Shown one piece after another: positions 14,648-22,994 of a stretch of 36,461 nt of DNA. Below the pieces are notes generated by a model. It was not told the origin of the DNA. It saw only the letters and a program-made list of their open reading frames with translations, and searched no databases. The stretch covers positions 1-36,461 of the forward strand of contig JALVXB010000028.1 in NCBI GenBank assembly GCA_027023025.1, written 5' to 3'. The stretch comes from Caldisericaceae bacterium (GTDB taxonomy: Bacteria > Caldisericota > Caldisericia > Caldisericales > Caldisericaceae). Each line of letters starts with the position of its first letter. Position 1 is the stretch's first letter. Both the position numbers and the translations under genes were made by a program.

Positions 14648-17600
14648 CTACGGCATATAGGTTACCGTTGCTGTTTTACTATCTTTATCAAATTTGTAAT
14701 TCAGGCCAAAGGCATACGCAAGAGAGTATAGAGGAATCATTGGAGTTCCATTCTCCATATATCCTTTAATGTCTGGATTATTAGGGAATAACGGAATCGC
14801 GTTACTGTTCAACAGTGCTTTGTTCTGCCCCACCCAGTACTCAAATTTATTACCCAAAAACACAATTGTAATCTTCTTTGCAGCAGGATCGAAAGAATAA
14901 TTACCAAACAGAGATTTAGAGATACTCTCCGCAGGGACAAACAAGCACCCGAACTTTTCGTTATAAACTGCCGAATTATTATTTTCAGGATCCAACTTCA
15001 GCGTAGTTCCATTTTTCGTATAAGTGGTACTACCTGCTTTTACGACGACCTTAACAGGATACTTCACAATAATACTACTACTTAACTTACTCGTCGCATT
15101 ATCTTTGCCATCTCCAGTTGAATCAAAATTAATCACACCGTTAAGTGGTATGACAGTGCCGTTTTCCACATCCTTTGCAACTTTCAGCGCAATGTGCAAA
15201 GTTACCGATTTGCCTTTTTTTATGCTTCCATTCCAGACGATTTTGCCGTTTAAAACTTTCACAGCGCCAGAGACAGAAGCAGCACTAACGGCACTTGTAA
15301 GTTGCGGAATTGCCATCTCAAACTCGTTTGCATTTGGGTCATCCTTCTGCAAACCCGCACCAATATTCTTTATCACGACACTTATATCTACAGTATCTCC
15401 CGGTTTTAACTGCTTAAAATTCGGCACACTTATAAACCCAGTAAGTTTTGGAATTGGCTTTATGGGCTCAAGCGGTAAATACGGAATTACGGCGTACTTC
15501 TTAGTCTTTACATCAAAACTATTTAGAATATCTTTCTGAGATTTGCCGTTTGGAACAAAAATATCGTATACATTTGGAGAAACGCCTGCACTAAATGCAC
15601 CTGGGTCAGCACCACCTCCCTGCCATTCAGCGGCAGTAGGTGCAACAATTCTCCAATAACCCGTACCGTAGCCATCCTGACTTCCAGAGATAATTGCAAT
15701 GTAAGGCTTGTACGAACTGCTAATCGTAATGTACTTCTTCGGCAAAACAACTGTAATCGTATTTGCATTTTGGTCTGTTTGAATTTGCAACTCCCCCTGC
15801 ACAGTGGTTCCATCAGAAAGTTTTATAAAGTTTCCATAAGACCAGCCTGCAATACGCAGGGCAATATCCCAGGGATGTTCAGGTGAAAGCAAAACTCTTG
15901 GACCTTTGGGCACAATCGGCTGAGTTTTTCCACCGTCCTTAAAATCGATGTAAGTTTCTACGATCTGAAAAGAGAAACCGTTCGGCCCATTCCAGGGGTT
16001 CCCACCTAAATTAGAAAATTTATACTGAAGAATGTAGTTTTCTCCATTATCTAACATCTTAAAGTGGACGAGGTCAAAAAGTCCTTCCCCTGCACTCTTA
16101 AATACATCTGCAAGCGGATACTGGTAATTGCCCGGACCATTGTCGTCATATGCGTCGTCGAGTAATTCCCCTACGACATTTCCGCTGAGTTTTACGGGAA
16201 ATTTAAACTGCATCGGAGGTGTAAGTACTTCAAACACGCCATTATTCTTCGTTGCAAGAACAACCCACACATTATTTTCGAAAATGCCAGAAAGAGAGAT
16301 TCCTCTCTTTTGCATAATTTTATCTGCTGCATAATATCCAGAAACAGGTATACCAATCGTATACGAATTGTAAGGGAATGGATTCATTGCAATCTCCGGC
16401 TTTCCGTTAACGAAAACGGGCATAATAGAATTTTCGTCGCCCCAGAATACATAAAGGTTTGGCAAAGATTTTATAGCAAAGGTAACGACAAAATTGCCCT
16501 TTTCTTTTGATTCGCTGAAGGATTTAATAGAGATATTTACATCTTTCAAAAGAGGGACTTCAGGCATTTTATCATTAGAGAAATAGACCGGTTTATAAGA
16601 GTACGGCGTGCCGTCAGGGAAGTAGTTGCTATACAAATACAAAGGCACACTTTCACCAAGCATTCCGTACAGTTCCATAAGGTACAGCTTAAACAATCTG
16701 TCGAACGATGGGTCGTTTCCAGAATCCTGATCGGAGCCGTACCACCAGAACCAATCGCTTCCCTCTGCACGCATTAGTAAATTATATGCTTTATTTTTTT
16801 CTTCTTCAGAAAGACTGCTTGTTTTGCTTAACAATCTTGCCCTTGCAGCCTTTAGCCACATCCAGGCAACATTCTCTTGCTTTTCCCCAATCCAGGTGTC
16901 CAGAGTAGGATTCACCCAGCTCGATTCTCCAAATTTTCCATTTATTTTCTTAACAGGCAAAGCACCGTAAGAAGTAATTGAGGAAATGTCTTTACCCTGT
17001 AAGTCTAATACGCTCACTTTATGTATTGGGACGGTTTTTCCTTTCCCAAAATTTTTAATATATTGAGAGGGAGTAATTAATCGGATTTTCCCTTCTTTCT
17101 CAAGTTTACTCAGTTCTTTGTAAAATGCATTAAGGAAATCATTTCCGTCATTCGGATAGTATTCCCAGACATTTTCCCCGTCAAGTGCAATTGTATATAC
17201 GAGATTTCCGCTTTTGTTTAGTTTTTCTACATCAAGCAGCGTTGTTTTCACATCGTTTATTGCATCTTCTATGCTTTTGCCTGAATACCTGAATCCTATC
17301 CCGTCAGAAAGATATTTTTCTCTGAAAAATACAGTAACGCCGTCCACATCGTATGGCACATACTGCAGAGAAGGGTTGTTTTTTACATCTACCCCTAATT
17401 GGTTTAGATTGGATGCATCTGAAATCGTCCAATTCCACCCATTTTCTTTAAACACTTTCAGCGCTTCGTCGTTCAATGCACATTCCGATGCCCATGCACC
17501 ATCAGGTTTTTCATTAAATACTTTATAAAACAAATTATTCGCCGTTTTTATTTGCATCTTTAAGTCGTTATCCCATCCAAAATCAGTAAGTAAAGCAGAA

Positions 17601-18376
17601 ATTGGGTGGGAGTAAGGTGTAGTTACGACTTCAGCCTGGCCGCTGGAAATAAGTTTTTTATACCAGGAGAAAACATTCTGTATAAGCTCACTTTGTCTAT
17701 TTAAAATAAGTTGAACATCGGAATAGGTAAAATTCTCGCTGTTTTCTGCCTTCTCGTATAACGGTTTAAGCTCAGGATCGTTCTTCACATATTCACTATC
17801 CATCCAGAACAGATTAAACAAAGCAACAAGATTCGTATAGTCCTGGTTTGAAAGGTAATTAACGATTGCCTTCTTATTAAGAGGGTTACCAAACTTCTTA
17901 AATGCTTCGTCGCGCTTATCAAGCAACTTTTTATAAAGAGGCACTTTTTTTACTATGTGGTCCCAATTAATGTCAAAAAATCCACCAGGTATCTGTATTA
18001 TTTCCCACTTCTGGCTATCAGTAAGCTTCTCTGCAGGAATTTCAGAGAGGATTTCACGAATATCCTTTTCTCCCTTCTGGTAATCAATAAGTTGCTGCAT
18101 AAGTGAACCAGAAAGGTCAAATGTGACTTTCACATCAGGATATTTGGAAACGAGATACGGCATTCTCCAGTAATCTTTTACGGCGTGAAGCCTCACCCAG
18201 GGCAAAATAAATTCCTTTTTTAAAGGATTCTCGTAGAACGGCTGGTGATTGTGCCACACGATAATGACATTGAGCGGCTTTTCCTTTGGCGCACATCCAC
18301 CGCCAGGAAGAACGACAAGCATACCTACAAAAGTAACGACGAGAAAATACACTACAAACCTTCGCCAATTTTTCAT
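14648..18376 (-). CDS. GH57 amylopullulanase-like secreted lipoprotein
   Basis: 1242 residues. An N-terminal hydrophobic signal ends in LPGGGC, probably a lipobox (Cys28), so the protein is likely anchored outside the membrane. Residues 35-460 are a GH57 alpha-glycosidase domain: HNHQPFY near 42, nucleophile E298 in WASECALN, acid/base D399 in ALDGENVWE. Both catalytic residues are present. A region at about 730-968 resembles the glucodextranase C-terminal/DOMON-like carbohydrate-binding module of amylopullulanases, 975-1095 is a beta-sandwich (LKPGDTVDISVVIKNIGAG), and 1105-1242 resembles the copper-amine-oxidase N-terminal domain repeats (FVPAESISKSLFG, MIPLYSLAYAFG), often found on cell-surface proteins. 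It probably cleaves alpha-1,4 and alpha-1,6 links in starch or pullulan. AGGAGG precedes the ATG. No transporter neighbours. Confidence 0.9.
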   Translation of the reverse strand: MKNWRRFVVYFLVVTFVGMLVVLPGGGCAPKEKPLNVIIVWHNHQPFYENPLKKEFILPWVRLHAVKDYWRMPYLVSKYPDVKVTFDLSGSLMQQLIDYQKGEKDIREILSEIPAEKLTDSQKWEIIQIPGGFFDINWDHIVKKVPLYKKLLDKRDEAFKKFGNPLNKKAIVNYLSNQDYTNLVALFNLFWMDSEYVKNDPELKPLYEKAENSENFTYSDVQLILNRQSELIQNVFSWYKKLISSGQAEVVTTPYSHPISALLTDFGWDNDLKMQIKTANNLFYKVFNEKPDGAWASECALNDEALKVFKENGWNWTISDASNLNQLGVDVKNNPSLQYVPYDVDGVTVFFREKYLSDGIGFRYSGKSIEDAINDVKTTLLDVEKLNKSGNLVYTIALDGENVWEYYPNDGNDFLNAFYKELSKLEKEGKIRLITPSQYIKNFGKGKTVPIHKVSVLDLQGKDISSITSYGALPVKKINGKFGESSWVNPTLDTWIGEKQENVAWMWLKAARARLLSKTSSLSEEEKNKAYNLLMRAEGSDWFWWYGSDQDSGNDPSFDRLFKLYLMELYGMLGESVPLYLYSNYFPDGTPYSYKPVYFSNDKMPEVPLLKDVNISIKSFSESKEKGNFVVTFAIKSLPNLYVFWGDENSIMPVFVNGKPEIAMNPFPYNSYTIGIPVSGYYAADKIMQKRGISLSGIFENNVWVVLATKNNGVFEVLTPPMQFKFPVKLSGNVVGELLDDAYDDNGPGNYQYPLADVFKSAGEGLFDLVHFKMLDNGENYILQYKFSNLGGNPWNGPNGFSFQIVETYIDFKDGGKTQPIVPKGPRVLLSPEHPWDIALRIAGWSYGNFIKLSDGTTVQGELQIQTDQNANTITVVLPKKYITISSSYKPYIAIISGSQDGYGTGYWRIVAPTAAEWQGGGADPGAFSAGVSPNVYDIFVPNGKSQKDILNSFDVKTKKYAVIPYLPLEPIKPIPKLTGFISVPNFKQLKPGDTVDISVVIKNIGAGLQKDDPNANEFEMAIPQLTSAVSAASVSGAVKVLNGKIVWNGSIKKGKSVTLHIALKVAKDVENGTVIPLNGVINFDSTGDGKDNATSKLSSSIIVKYPVKVVVKAGSTTYTKNGTTLKLDPENNNSAVYNEKFGCLFVPAESISKSLFGNYSFDPAAKKITIVFLGNKFEYWVGQNKALLNSNAIPLFPNNPDIKGYMENGTPMIPLYSLAYAFGLNYKFDKDSKTATVTYMP

Positions 18377-18392
18377 ATAAACCTCCTTCCTA

Positions 18393-18427
18393 ATTCTAAA
18401 AATTTTTATAAAGGCACCCCATACGCC
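18393..18427 (-). terminator. Possible weak terminator after tgt
   Basis: On the minus strand, AAGGC, a 9-nt loop and GCCTT form a 5-bp stem, followed by TATAAAAATTTTTAG. It lies between tgt and the GH57 gene. The stem is short, so some read-through into the GH57 gene is plausible; I found no promoter of the common TTGA-16-TANNAT type in this gap. Confidence 0.35.
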
Positions 18428-18440
18428 TTATTGCAAATTC

Positions 18441-19559
18441 TTATTTCGAATTCTTCAAATATCTTGCCTTAAACTCAGTATAAAACTCTTCAAAGTAATC
18501 CCCTGCTATTGCCTTGCGAATGTCCTGAATTAACCTGTGCATAAAGTACAGGTTGTGAATTGTTGCAAGTCTTGGCGCAAGGTATTCTTTTGCCTTAAAA
18601 AGGTGATTTAAGTATGCCTTTGTAAAGTATCTGCAGGTTTCGCACCCACAGTCCTCCTCAACGGGAGTAAAGTCTTCTTTGTAAATCGCTTTCGTAATTT
18701 TAATCGGGCCGTCTTTCGTAAAGAGTGTTCTGTTGCGTGCAACACGCGTGGGCAGCACACAGTCAAACATATCCACCCCCAGCCGCACATACTCCAGGAT
18801 ACTGATCGGGTCACCCACTCCCATAAGGTAGCGCGGTTTATCCTCTGGTAGTAAAGAAACGGTATAATCTACAAATTCTTTCGTAAGGTTTTTGTCTTCA
18901 CCTATGCTGAGCCCCCCGAGAGTTACACCCTGAAAGCCGAGCGACAAAATATTTTTTACTGCAACTTCACGGAGGTCTTTATAAAACCCGCCCTGTATTA
19001 CGCCAAACATCACCTGGTCGTCTCTCTTCTTTGCACGGAGACTCCTTTCTGCCCAATCCAGCGTAATCTCAAGCTCCTTTTCTGTCGTTTCGTGGTCAGA
19101 GGGATATTCGCTACAAATGTCAAGCGGTATAATAATGTCTGAACCAAGTTTTTCTTCTATCTCAACGACCTTTTCTGGAGTAAAGTGATGTTTTGAGCCA
19201 TCTATAAAAGAGCGGAATTCTACGCCGCTTTTTTTGATTTTCCTTATCTCTCTCAGGGAAAGCACCTGGAATCCGCCGCTGTCCGTTAAAATGGCATGTT
19301 TCCAGTTCATAAATTCATGCAGCCCGCCTGCCTTTGCAATGGTATCTGGCCCTGGCTGCAAATAAAGGTGATAAGTATTCCCAAGAATAATTTTGAAACC
19401 GATCTTTTCAACATCCAGCGAAGAAAGCGTCTTTACGGTAGCCTGTGTTCCTACTGGCATAAAAACAGGGGTCTCTATTTTCCCGTGCGCTGTTTTAAAC
19501 TCTGTAAGACGCGCCCTGCTTTTTGTACTTTGTTTTAACACTTTAAAATTAATGTCCAT
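18441..19559 (-). CDS. tgt: tRNA-guanine transglycosylase
   Basis: 372 residues, standard bacterial length. It exchanges G34 of tRNAs with GUN anticodons (Asp, Asn, His, Tyr) for preQ1. Visible motifs: ILTDSGGFQVLSL (the general acid/base Asp), GGLSIGED, DMFDCVLPTRVARN (nucleophilic Asp region) and the zinc site CGCETCRYFTKAYLNHLF. The tRNA-His(GTG) gene in this window is a predicted substrate. It starts 8 bp after queA, whose product acts next on the same nucleotide, so both are in the cvpA-queA-tgt unit. Confidence 0.96.
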   Translation of the reverse strand: MDINFKVLKQSTKSRARLTEFKTAHGKIETPVFMPVGTQATVKTLSSLDVEKIGFKIILGNTYHLYLQPGPDTIAKAGGLHEFMNWKHAILTDSGGFQVLSLREIRKIKKSGVEFRSFIDGSKHHFTPEKVVEIEEKLGSDIIIPLDICSEYPSDHETTEKELEITLDWAERSLRAKKRDDQVMFGVIQGGFYKDLREVAVKNILSLGFQGVTLGGLSIGEDKNLTKEFVDYTVSLLPEDKPRYLMGVGDPISILEYVRLGVDMFDCVLPTRVARNRTLFTKDGPIKITKAIYKEDFTPVEEDCGCETCRYFTKAYLNHLFKAKEYLAPRLATIHNLYFMHRLIQDIRKAIAGDYFEEFYTEFKARYLKNSK

Positions 19560-19567
19560 ATTTCACC

Positions 19568-20596
19568 TCAAATAATTAGCATTGCATCACCAAAACTGTA
19601 AAAACGGTAATGTTCTTTCACTGCAACTTCGTAAGCGTGCAAAGTAAATTCCTTACCGGCAAACGCAGAAACGAGCATCAATAATGTAGTTCTTGGAAAG
19701 TGGAAGTTTGTGATAATTGCGTCAACAATTTTAAAGGGATATCCAGGCTTTATAAACAGCTTTGTTTTCCCGCTCATCGACTTAAGCTTCCCGTTATAAG
19801 CAGATGCAGTTTCGAGAGTACGCACGACAGTTGTGCCACACGCAAAAACTCTTCCGCCTTTTTCTTTTGCTTTGTTAACGATTCGTGCTGTTTCTTCTGG
19901 CACGAAGAACTCTTCCTCGTGCATTTTATGGTGTTCTATAATTTCTTCTTTCACCGGCTTAAAGGTACCAAGCCCTACATGAAGCGTTACATAAGCGATA
20001 ATTACACCTTTATTTTTTAATGCGTCAAGAAGCACTTTCGTAAAGTGTAACCCAGCCGTAGGAGACGCAACAGCACCTTCCTTTTCTGCAAAAATCGTCT
20101 GGTACTCTTTCTCGTCCGTTATTTTACCTTTTATGTACGGCGGCAGTGGCACATTCCCGATGCTTTCAAGTATCTCGCGCATAGTAAGGTTGCTTCTACT
20201 TACAAACTGCACGACATTTTCACCGTTACTCCCTTTTTCTTTAACCTCAATCGTTATATCTTCGTTTACTGCGATTCTATCACCTGTGTGTATTCTTCTA
20301 TTGGGACGGGTCAGCGCAAGCCACTCAAATTCAGAACGCTGTTTAAGCAGAAATACTTCACGCTTTCCACCTGTTTCCTTATTTAAACCTTTTATGCGTG
20401 CACGAATTACTTTTGTATTGTTCAGAACGAGGACATCACCCGATTTGAAATAATCTACAATCTGAAAAAATTTCTTATGGGTAATACTTTGCTCTTTCCT
20501 GTTTAACACCATTAACCTTGCGTGATCTCGCGGATAAATGGGGTGCTGTGCAATAAGCCCCTCTGGGAGATAATAGTCGAATTCTTCGAGTTTCAT
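19568..20596 (-). CDS. queA: S-adenosylmethionine:tRNA ribosyltransferase-isomerase
   Basis: 342 residues. It adds the ribosyl moiety of SAM to preQ1-modified tRNA to make epoxyqueuosine. The family is recognised by FDYYLPEGLIAQHPIYPRDHARLMVL at the N-terminus, DVLVLNNTKVIRARI, GAVASPTAGLHFT and NFHFPRTTLLMLVSAFAG. The start ATG lies 1 nt after the cvpA stop codon and lacks a clear Shine-Dalgarno, so translation probably depends on ribosomes finishing cvpA. Confidence 0.96.
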   Translation of the reverse strand: MKLEEFDYYLPEGLIAQHPIYPRDHARLMVLNRKEQSITHKKFFQIVDYFKSGDVLVLNNTKVIRARIKGLNKETGGKREVFLLKQRSEFEWLALTRPNRRIHTGDRIAVNEDITIEVKEKGSNGENVVQFVSRSNLTMREILESIGNVPLPPYIKGKITDEKEYQTIFAEKEGAVASPTAGLHFTKVLLDALKNKGVIIAYVTLHVGLGTFKPVKEEIIEHHKMHEEEFFVPEETARIVNKAKEKGGRVFACGTTVVRTLETASAYNGKLKSMSGKTKLFIKPGYPFKIVDAIITNFHFPRTTLLMLVSAFAGKEFTLHAYEVAVKEHYRFYSFGDAMLII

Positions 20597-20597
20597 A

Positions 20598-21311
20598 TCA
20601 TCGTAACATAGGAGTAATAATTTCTATTGCCTTTTTCTTTAAAACAGGAAAAAGTGCGCTGCCTATCTGATAAAACTTCGAGCTTTCTATCTGGGCAAGG
20701 ACATTGCCGCCCAGGTGTAGGTACCCCATTGAGCTTACGAGTATTTCGGCAATTATAAACAGAATAATAAATGCAATAGAAAAACGGAAAAGAGCGCCAA
20801 GTAGCGCATCTACCCACTTAAGGAATGGACTTACACGGACAGCCTTGCGCACGAGTACACCTACAATTCTGAAAATAATTATTACGAGCAAGAATAAAAC
20901 GATAAATGCAATTCCGTATAGAATACTGTTTGCTATACTGCTTACTATATACTGCTGCACAGTAAGCTGAGGTTGGGCGCTTGCATTTTGCATAAGAAAT
21001 GTTTGAATAAACGAAGGAAGATGCAACGAAGAAAATGCAGCGTTAATGTTCTGCGCAGTCGCAGGAAGATTGGCAACTACATCAGGAAGTTTTATAATGG
21101 GTGCAATTTTTTCTTTTAGAAACGGAGTTATAGATATCCACTTGTCAAGAATAGGAGCAAAATTTGCACTGTATCCTTTTGCAACAAACCAGCCTACAAC
21201 TACGCCAAGAATGTCAAAAAAGGGTACAATTACACCCGACTTTATTCCTTTAATTATCTCAATCAAAAGAATAATAAAAACAATTAAATCAATGTAGTTC
21301 AGATTATTCAT
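20598..21311 (-). CDS. CvpA family membrane protein
   Basis: 237 residues with four or five hydrophobic segments: about 8-30 (DLIVFIILLIEIIKGIKSGVI), 33-48, 115-150 (ILYGIAFIVLFLLVIIIFRIVGVLV) and 165-190. The N-terminal NYIDLIVFIILLIEIIKGIKSG is typical of the CvpA/colicin V production family, integral inner-membrane proteins whose biochemical role is unclear; in some bacteria they affect cell envelope homeostasis. The middle segment (65-115) is longer than in minimal CvpA proteins. First gene of the cvpA-queA-tgt unit; its ATG sits 7 nt after a -10 element and has no Shine-Dalgarno. Confidence 0.8.
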   Translation of the reverse strand: MNNLNYIDLIVFIILLIEIIKGIKSGVIVPFFDILGVVVGWFVAKGYSANFAPILDKWISITPFLKEKIAPIIKLPDVVANLPATAQNINAAFSSLHLPSFIQTFLMQNASAQPQLTVQQYIVSSIANSILYGIAFIVLFLLVIIIFRIVGVLVRKAVRVSPFLKWVDALLGALFRFSIAFIILFIIAEILVSSMGYLHLGGNVLAQIESSKFYQIGSALFPVLKKKAIEIITPMLR

Positions 21312-21317
21312 ACGATA

Positions 21318-21345
21318 ATTTTACATACAAAGAGAAAAAATTCAA
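21318..21345 (-). promoter_or_regulatory. Predicted cvpA-queA-tgt promoter (leaderless)
   Basis: TTGAAT (21345-21340) and TAAAAT (21323-21318), spacer 16 bp, in the 60-bp gap after hflX. Exactly as for pilB, 6 nt separate the -10 from the ATG at 21311. Confidence 0.6.
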
Positions 21346-21371
21346 TAGAATAAACAATTCATAACAAACAT

Positions 21372-22637
21372 TTAAACTTTATATGCCTTAAACTTATCGA
21401 CATCCTGCTTAAATCCCTTAACAATTAAAAATACGCCTTTTTCTGTACTCTCAGAATGTAAAACTTCCAGTGTATCGTATATCCTGGAAAGAACGCTCTG
21501 CTTACTGTGAGGGATGAACAACTTCTCGCTCGTGTGAAGGCGTGAAATCTCTTTGCCAATTCTTTCTTTCAATACTTCTATTCCTTCACCCTTTAGCGCT
21601 GAAATAAAAACTGCTTCTGGATACCTCTGCTTAAGAAAATTGAGTTTTTCCTCGCTAATTTTGTCAATTTTATTGAACACTGTAATTCGAGGGATAAGAG
21701 ATGCACCCAATTCGTTTATCGTCCTGAGGACGGTTTCCATTTTCGCACTAAAGTCCGGAACAGAAACATCCGTAACATGCAGGATAATCCACGCATCGAG
21801 AATTTCCTCAAGAGTGGAATGGAATGCGTAAATCAAGGCAGGCGGCAGATCTCTTATGAAGCCAATCGTATCTACAAACAACACCTTTTCCCCGTTTAGT
21901 TCCCTTTCCCTTACCAGAGTGTCTAAAGTTGAAAACAGCATATCTTCCACATATGCATCAGGAGTGGTGAGTTTGTTAAGTAAAGTCGACTTTCCGCTGT
22001 TTGTATATCCTGCAATTGCTATTATAGGAATGTTGCTCTTTTTCCTCTTTTTTCTTCTCAGCATCCGCTGTTTTCTTATCTCTAAAAGCTTCTTTTCCAG
22101 CACTTTTATCCGCTTTTCTATGTATCGCCTCTTTAATTCTGTTTTCTTTTCACCGGGCCCTTTAAGGCCCATTTCAGAGCCTACCTGCTGGTCAAGGGAA
22201 ATTCCGCTGTGCACGATCTCTGGGAGGTGCATTTCAAGTTCAGATAGTTCAACCTGTAATTTTCCTTCTTTAGTTTTTGCACGCATATCAAAGATCATCA
22301 GTATGAGATGCGGCCTGTCAACAACTGGCACTCCGATCTCTTTCGAAAGATTTCTTATCTGAAGATAAGAAAGTTCCGTGTCTATAAAAACGATTTCTGT
22401 ATCAAGTAATTTTACGATTTGCCTGATTTCGTTTACTTTGCCTTTTCCAAGGAAAAATCCGTAATTTGGTTTTCTTGCAACATATGTGGTTTCTGCTGAA
22501 ATTTCGTACCCAAGCGTTTCTACAAGGAGTTTAAACTCTTCAAACGAATCTTCAGAGATTTCTCTTACGAGTGGATTGATTACTTCTACTACTACCGCTT
22601 TTTTGCTATCTTTCAGTATTTGAGTTTCTGACCCCAT
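21372..22637 (-). CDS. hflX: HflX ribosome-associated GTPase
   Basis: 421 residues. N-terminal HflX domain with GKVNEI-type nucleotide-interacting loop (NYGFFLGKGKVNEIRQIV) and GPGEKKTELKRR linker, then a G domain: G1 GYTNSGKS near 210, G3 DTIGFIRDLP, G4 NKID, G5-like ISALKGEG. HflX splits stalled or stressed 70S ribosomes. The ATG overlaps the stop of the holin-like gene (TGATG), so they are coupled. The C-terminal domain is about 60 residues, as in other long HflX proteins. Confidence 0.95.
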   Translation of the reverse strand: MGSETQILKDSKKAVVVEVINPLVREISEDSFEEFKLLVETLGYEISAETTYVARKPNYGFFLGKGKVNEIRQIVKLLDTEIVFIDTELSYLQIRNLSKEIGVPVVDRPHLILMIFDMRAKTKEGKLQVELSELEMHLPEIVHSGISLDQQVGSEMGLKGPGEKKTELKRRYIEKRIKVLEKKLLEIRKQRMLRRKKRKKSNIPIIAIAGYTNSGKSTLLNKLTTPDAYVEDMLFSTLDTLVRERELNGEKVLFVDTIGFIRDLPPALIYAFHSTLEEILDAWIILHVTDVSVPDFSAKMETVLRTINELGASLIPRITVFNKIDKISEEKLNFLKQRYPEAVFISALKGEGIEVLKERIGKEISRLHTSEKLFIPHSKQSVLSRIYDTLEVLHSESTEKGVFLIVKGFKQDVDKFKAYKV

Positions 22638-22990
22638 CAGGCATACCTGCGCTTTGGAAAAAGCAACGCCGTAATTGCCATACTAAATAGAGAAAGTAAT
22701 ACAGAACCAATCATTGCATCCCAGAAAGAAGAAATTTTAAATCCAAAGTCGAATGCTGCCACAAACTCAAGAACGATTCCGTTCAGGATAACGACAAACA
22801 AACCAAATGTTACGATGTCAATAGGTAGAGAAATAAAGAGCAAAAACGGTTTTATCGTTGCGTTTGCAATGCCCAGCAGAATAGCAGCAAGAATAAGACT
22901 CCAAAAACTGTCAAATTGGAACCCGTGCAAAATTCTGCTTACGATGTAAAATGAAATGCTATTTATCAAAAGCGATGCTATAATCCTCAA
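22637..22990 (-). CDS. Phage holin family IV-type (YvlD-like) membrane protein
   Basis: 117 residues with four hydrophobic helices: about 3-20, 28-50, 52-75 and 90-113. The pattern LLINSISFYIVSRILHGFQFDSFWSLILAAILLGIANATIKPFLLFISLPIDIVTFGLF is characteristic of the YvlD/'phage holin family' proteins, which are common chromosomal membrane proteins and not evidence of prophage. Their function is unknown; YvlD belongs to an envelope-stress operon in Bacillus. The start is TTG at 22990 with AGAGG 7 nt upstream. It lies 4 bp after uvrC. Confidence 0.82.
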   Translation of the reverse strand: MRIIASLLINSISFYIVSRILHGFQFDSFWSLILAAILLGIANATIKPFLLFISLPIDIVTFGLFVVILNGIVLEFVAAFDFGFKISSFWDAMIGSVLLSLFSMAITALLFPKRRYA

Positions 22991-22994
22991 TCAT

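Noticed and set aside
20598-21311. CvpA as a bacteriocin (colicin V) production system
   Set aside because: The name is historical; no precursor peptide, immunity gene or exporter is present, and the gene is joined to queA-tgt.
22637-22990. Holin-like gene as a sign of prophage
   Set aside because: The YvlD-like 'phage holin' family is a normal chromosomal family, and no other phage gene, integrase or attachment site is nearby.
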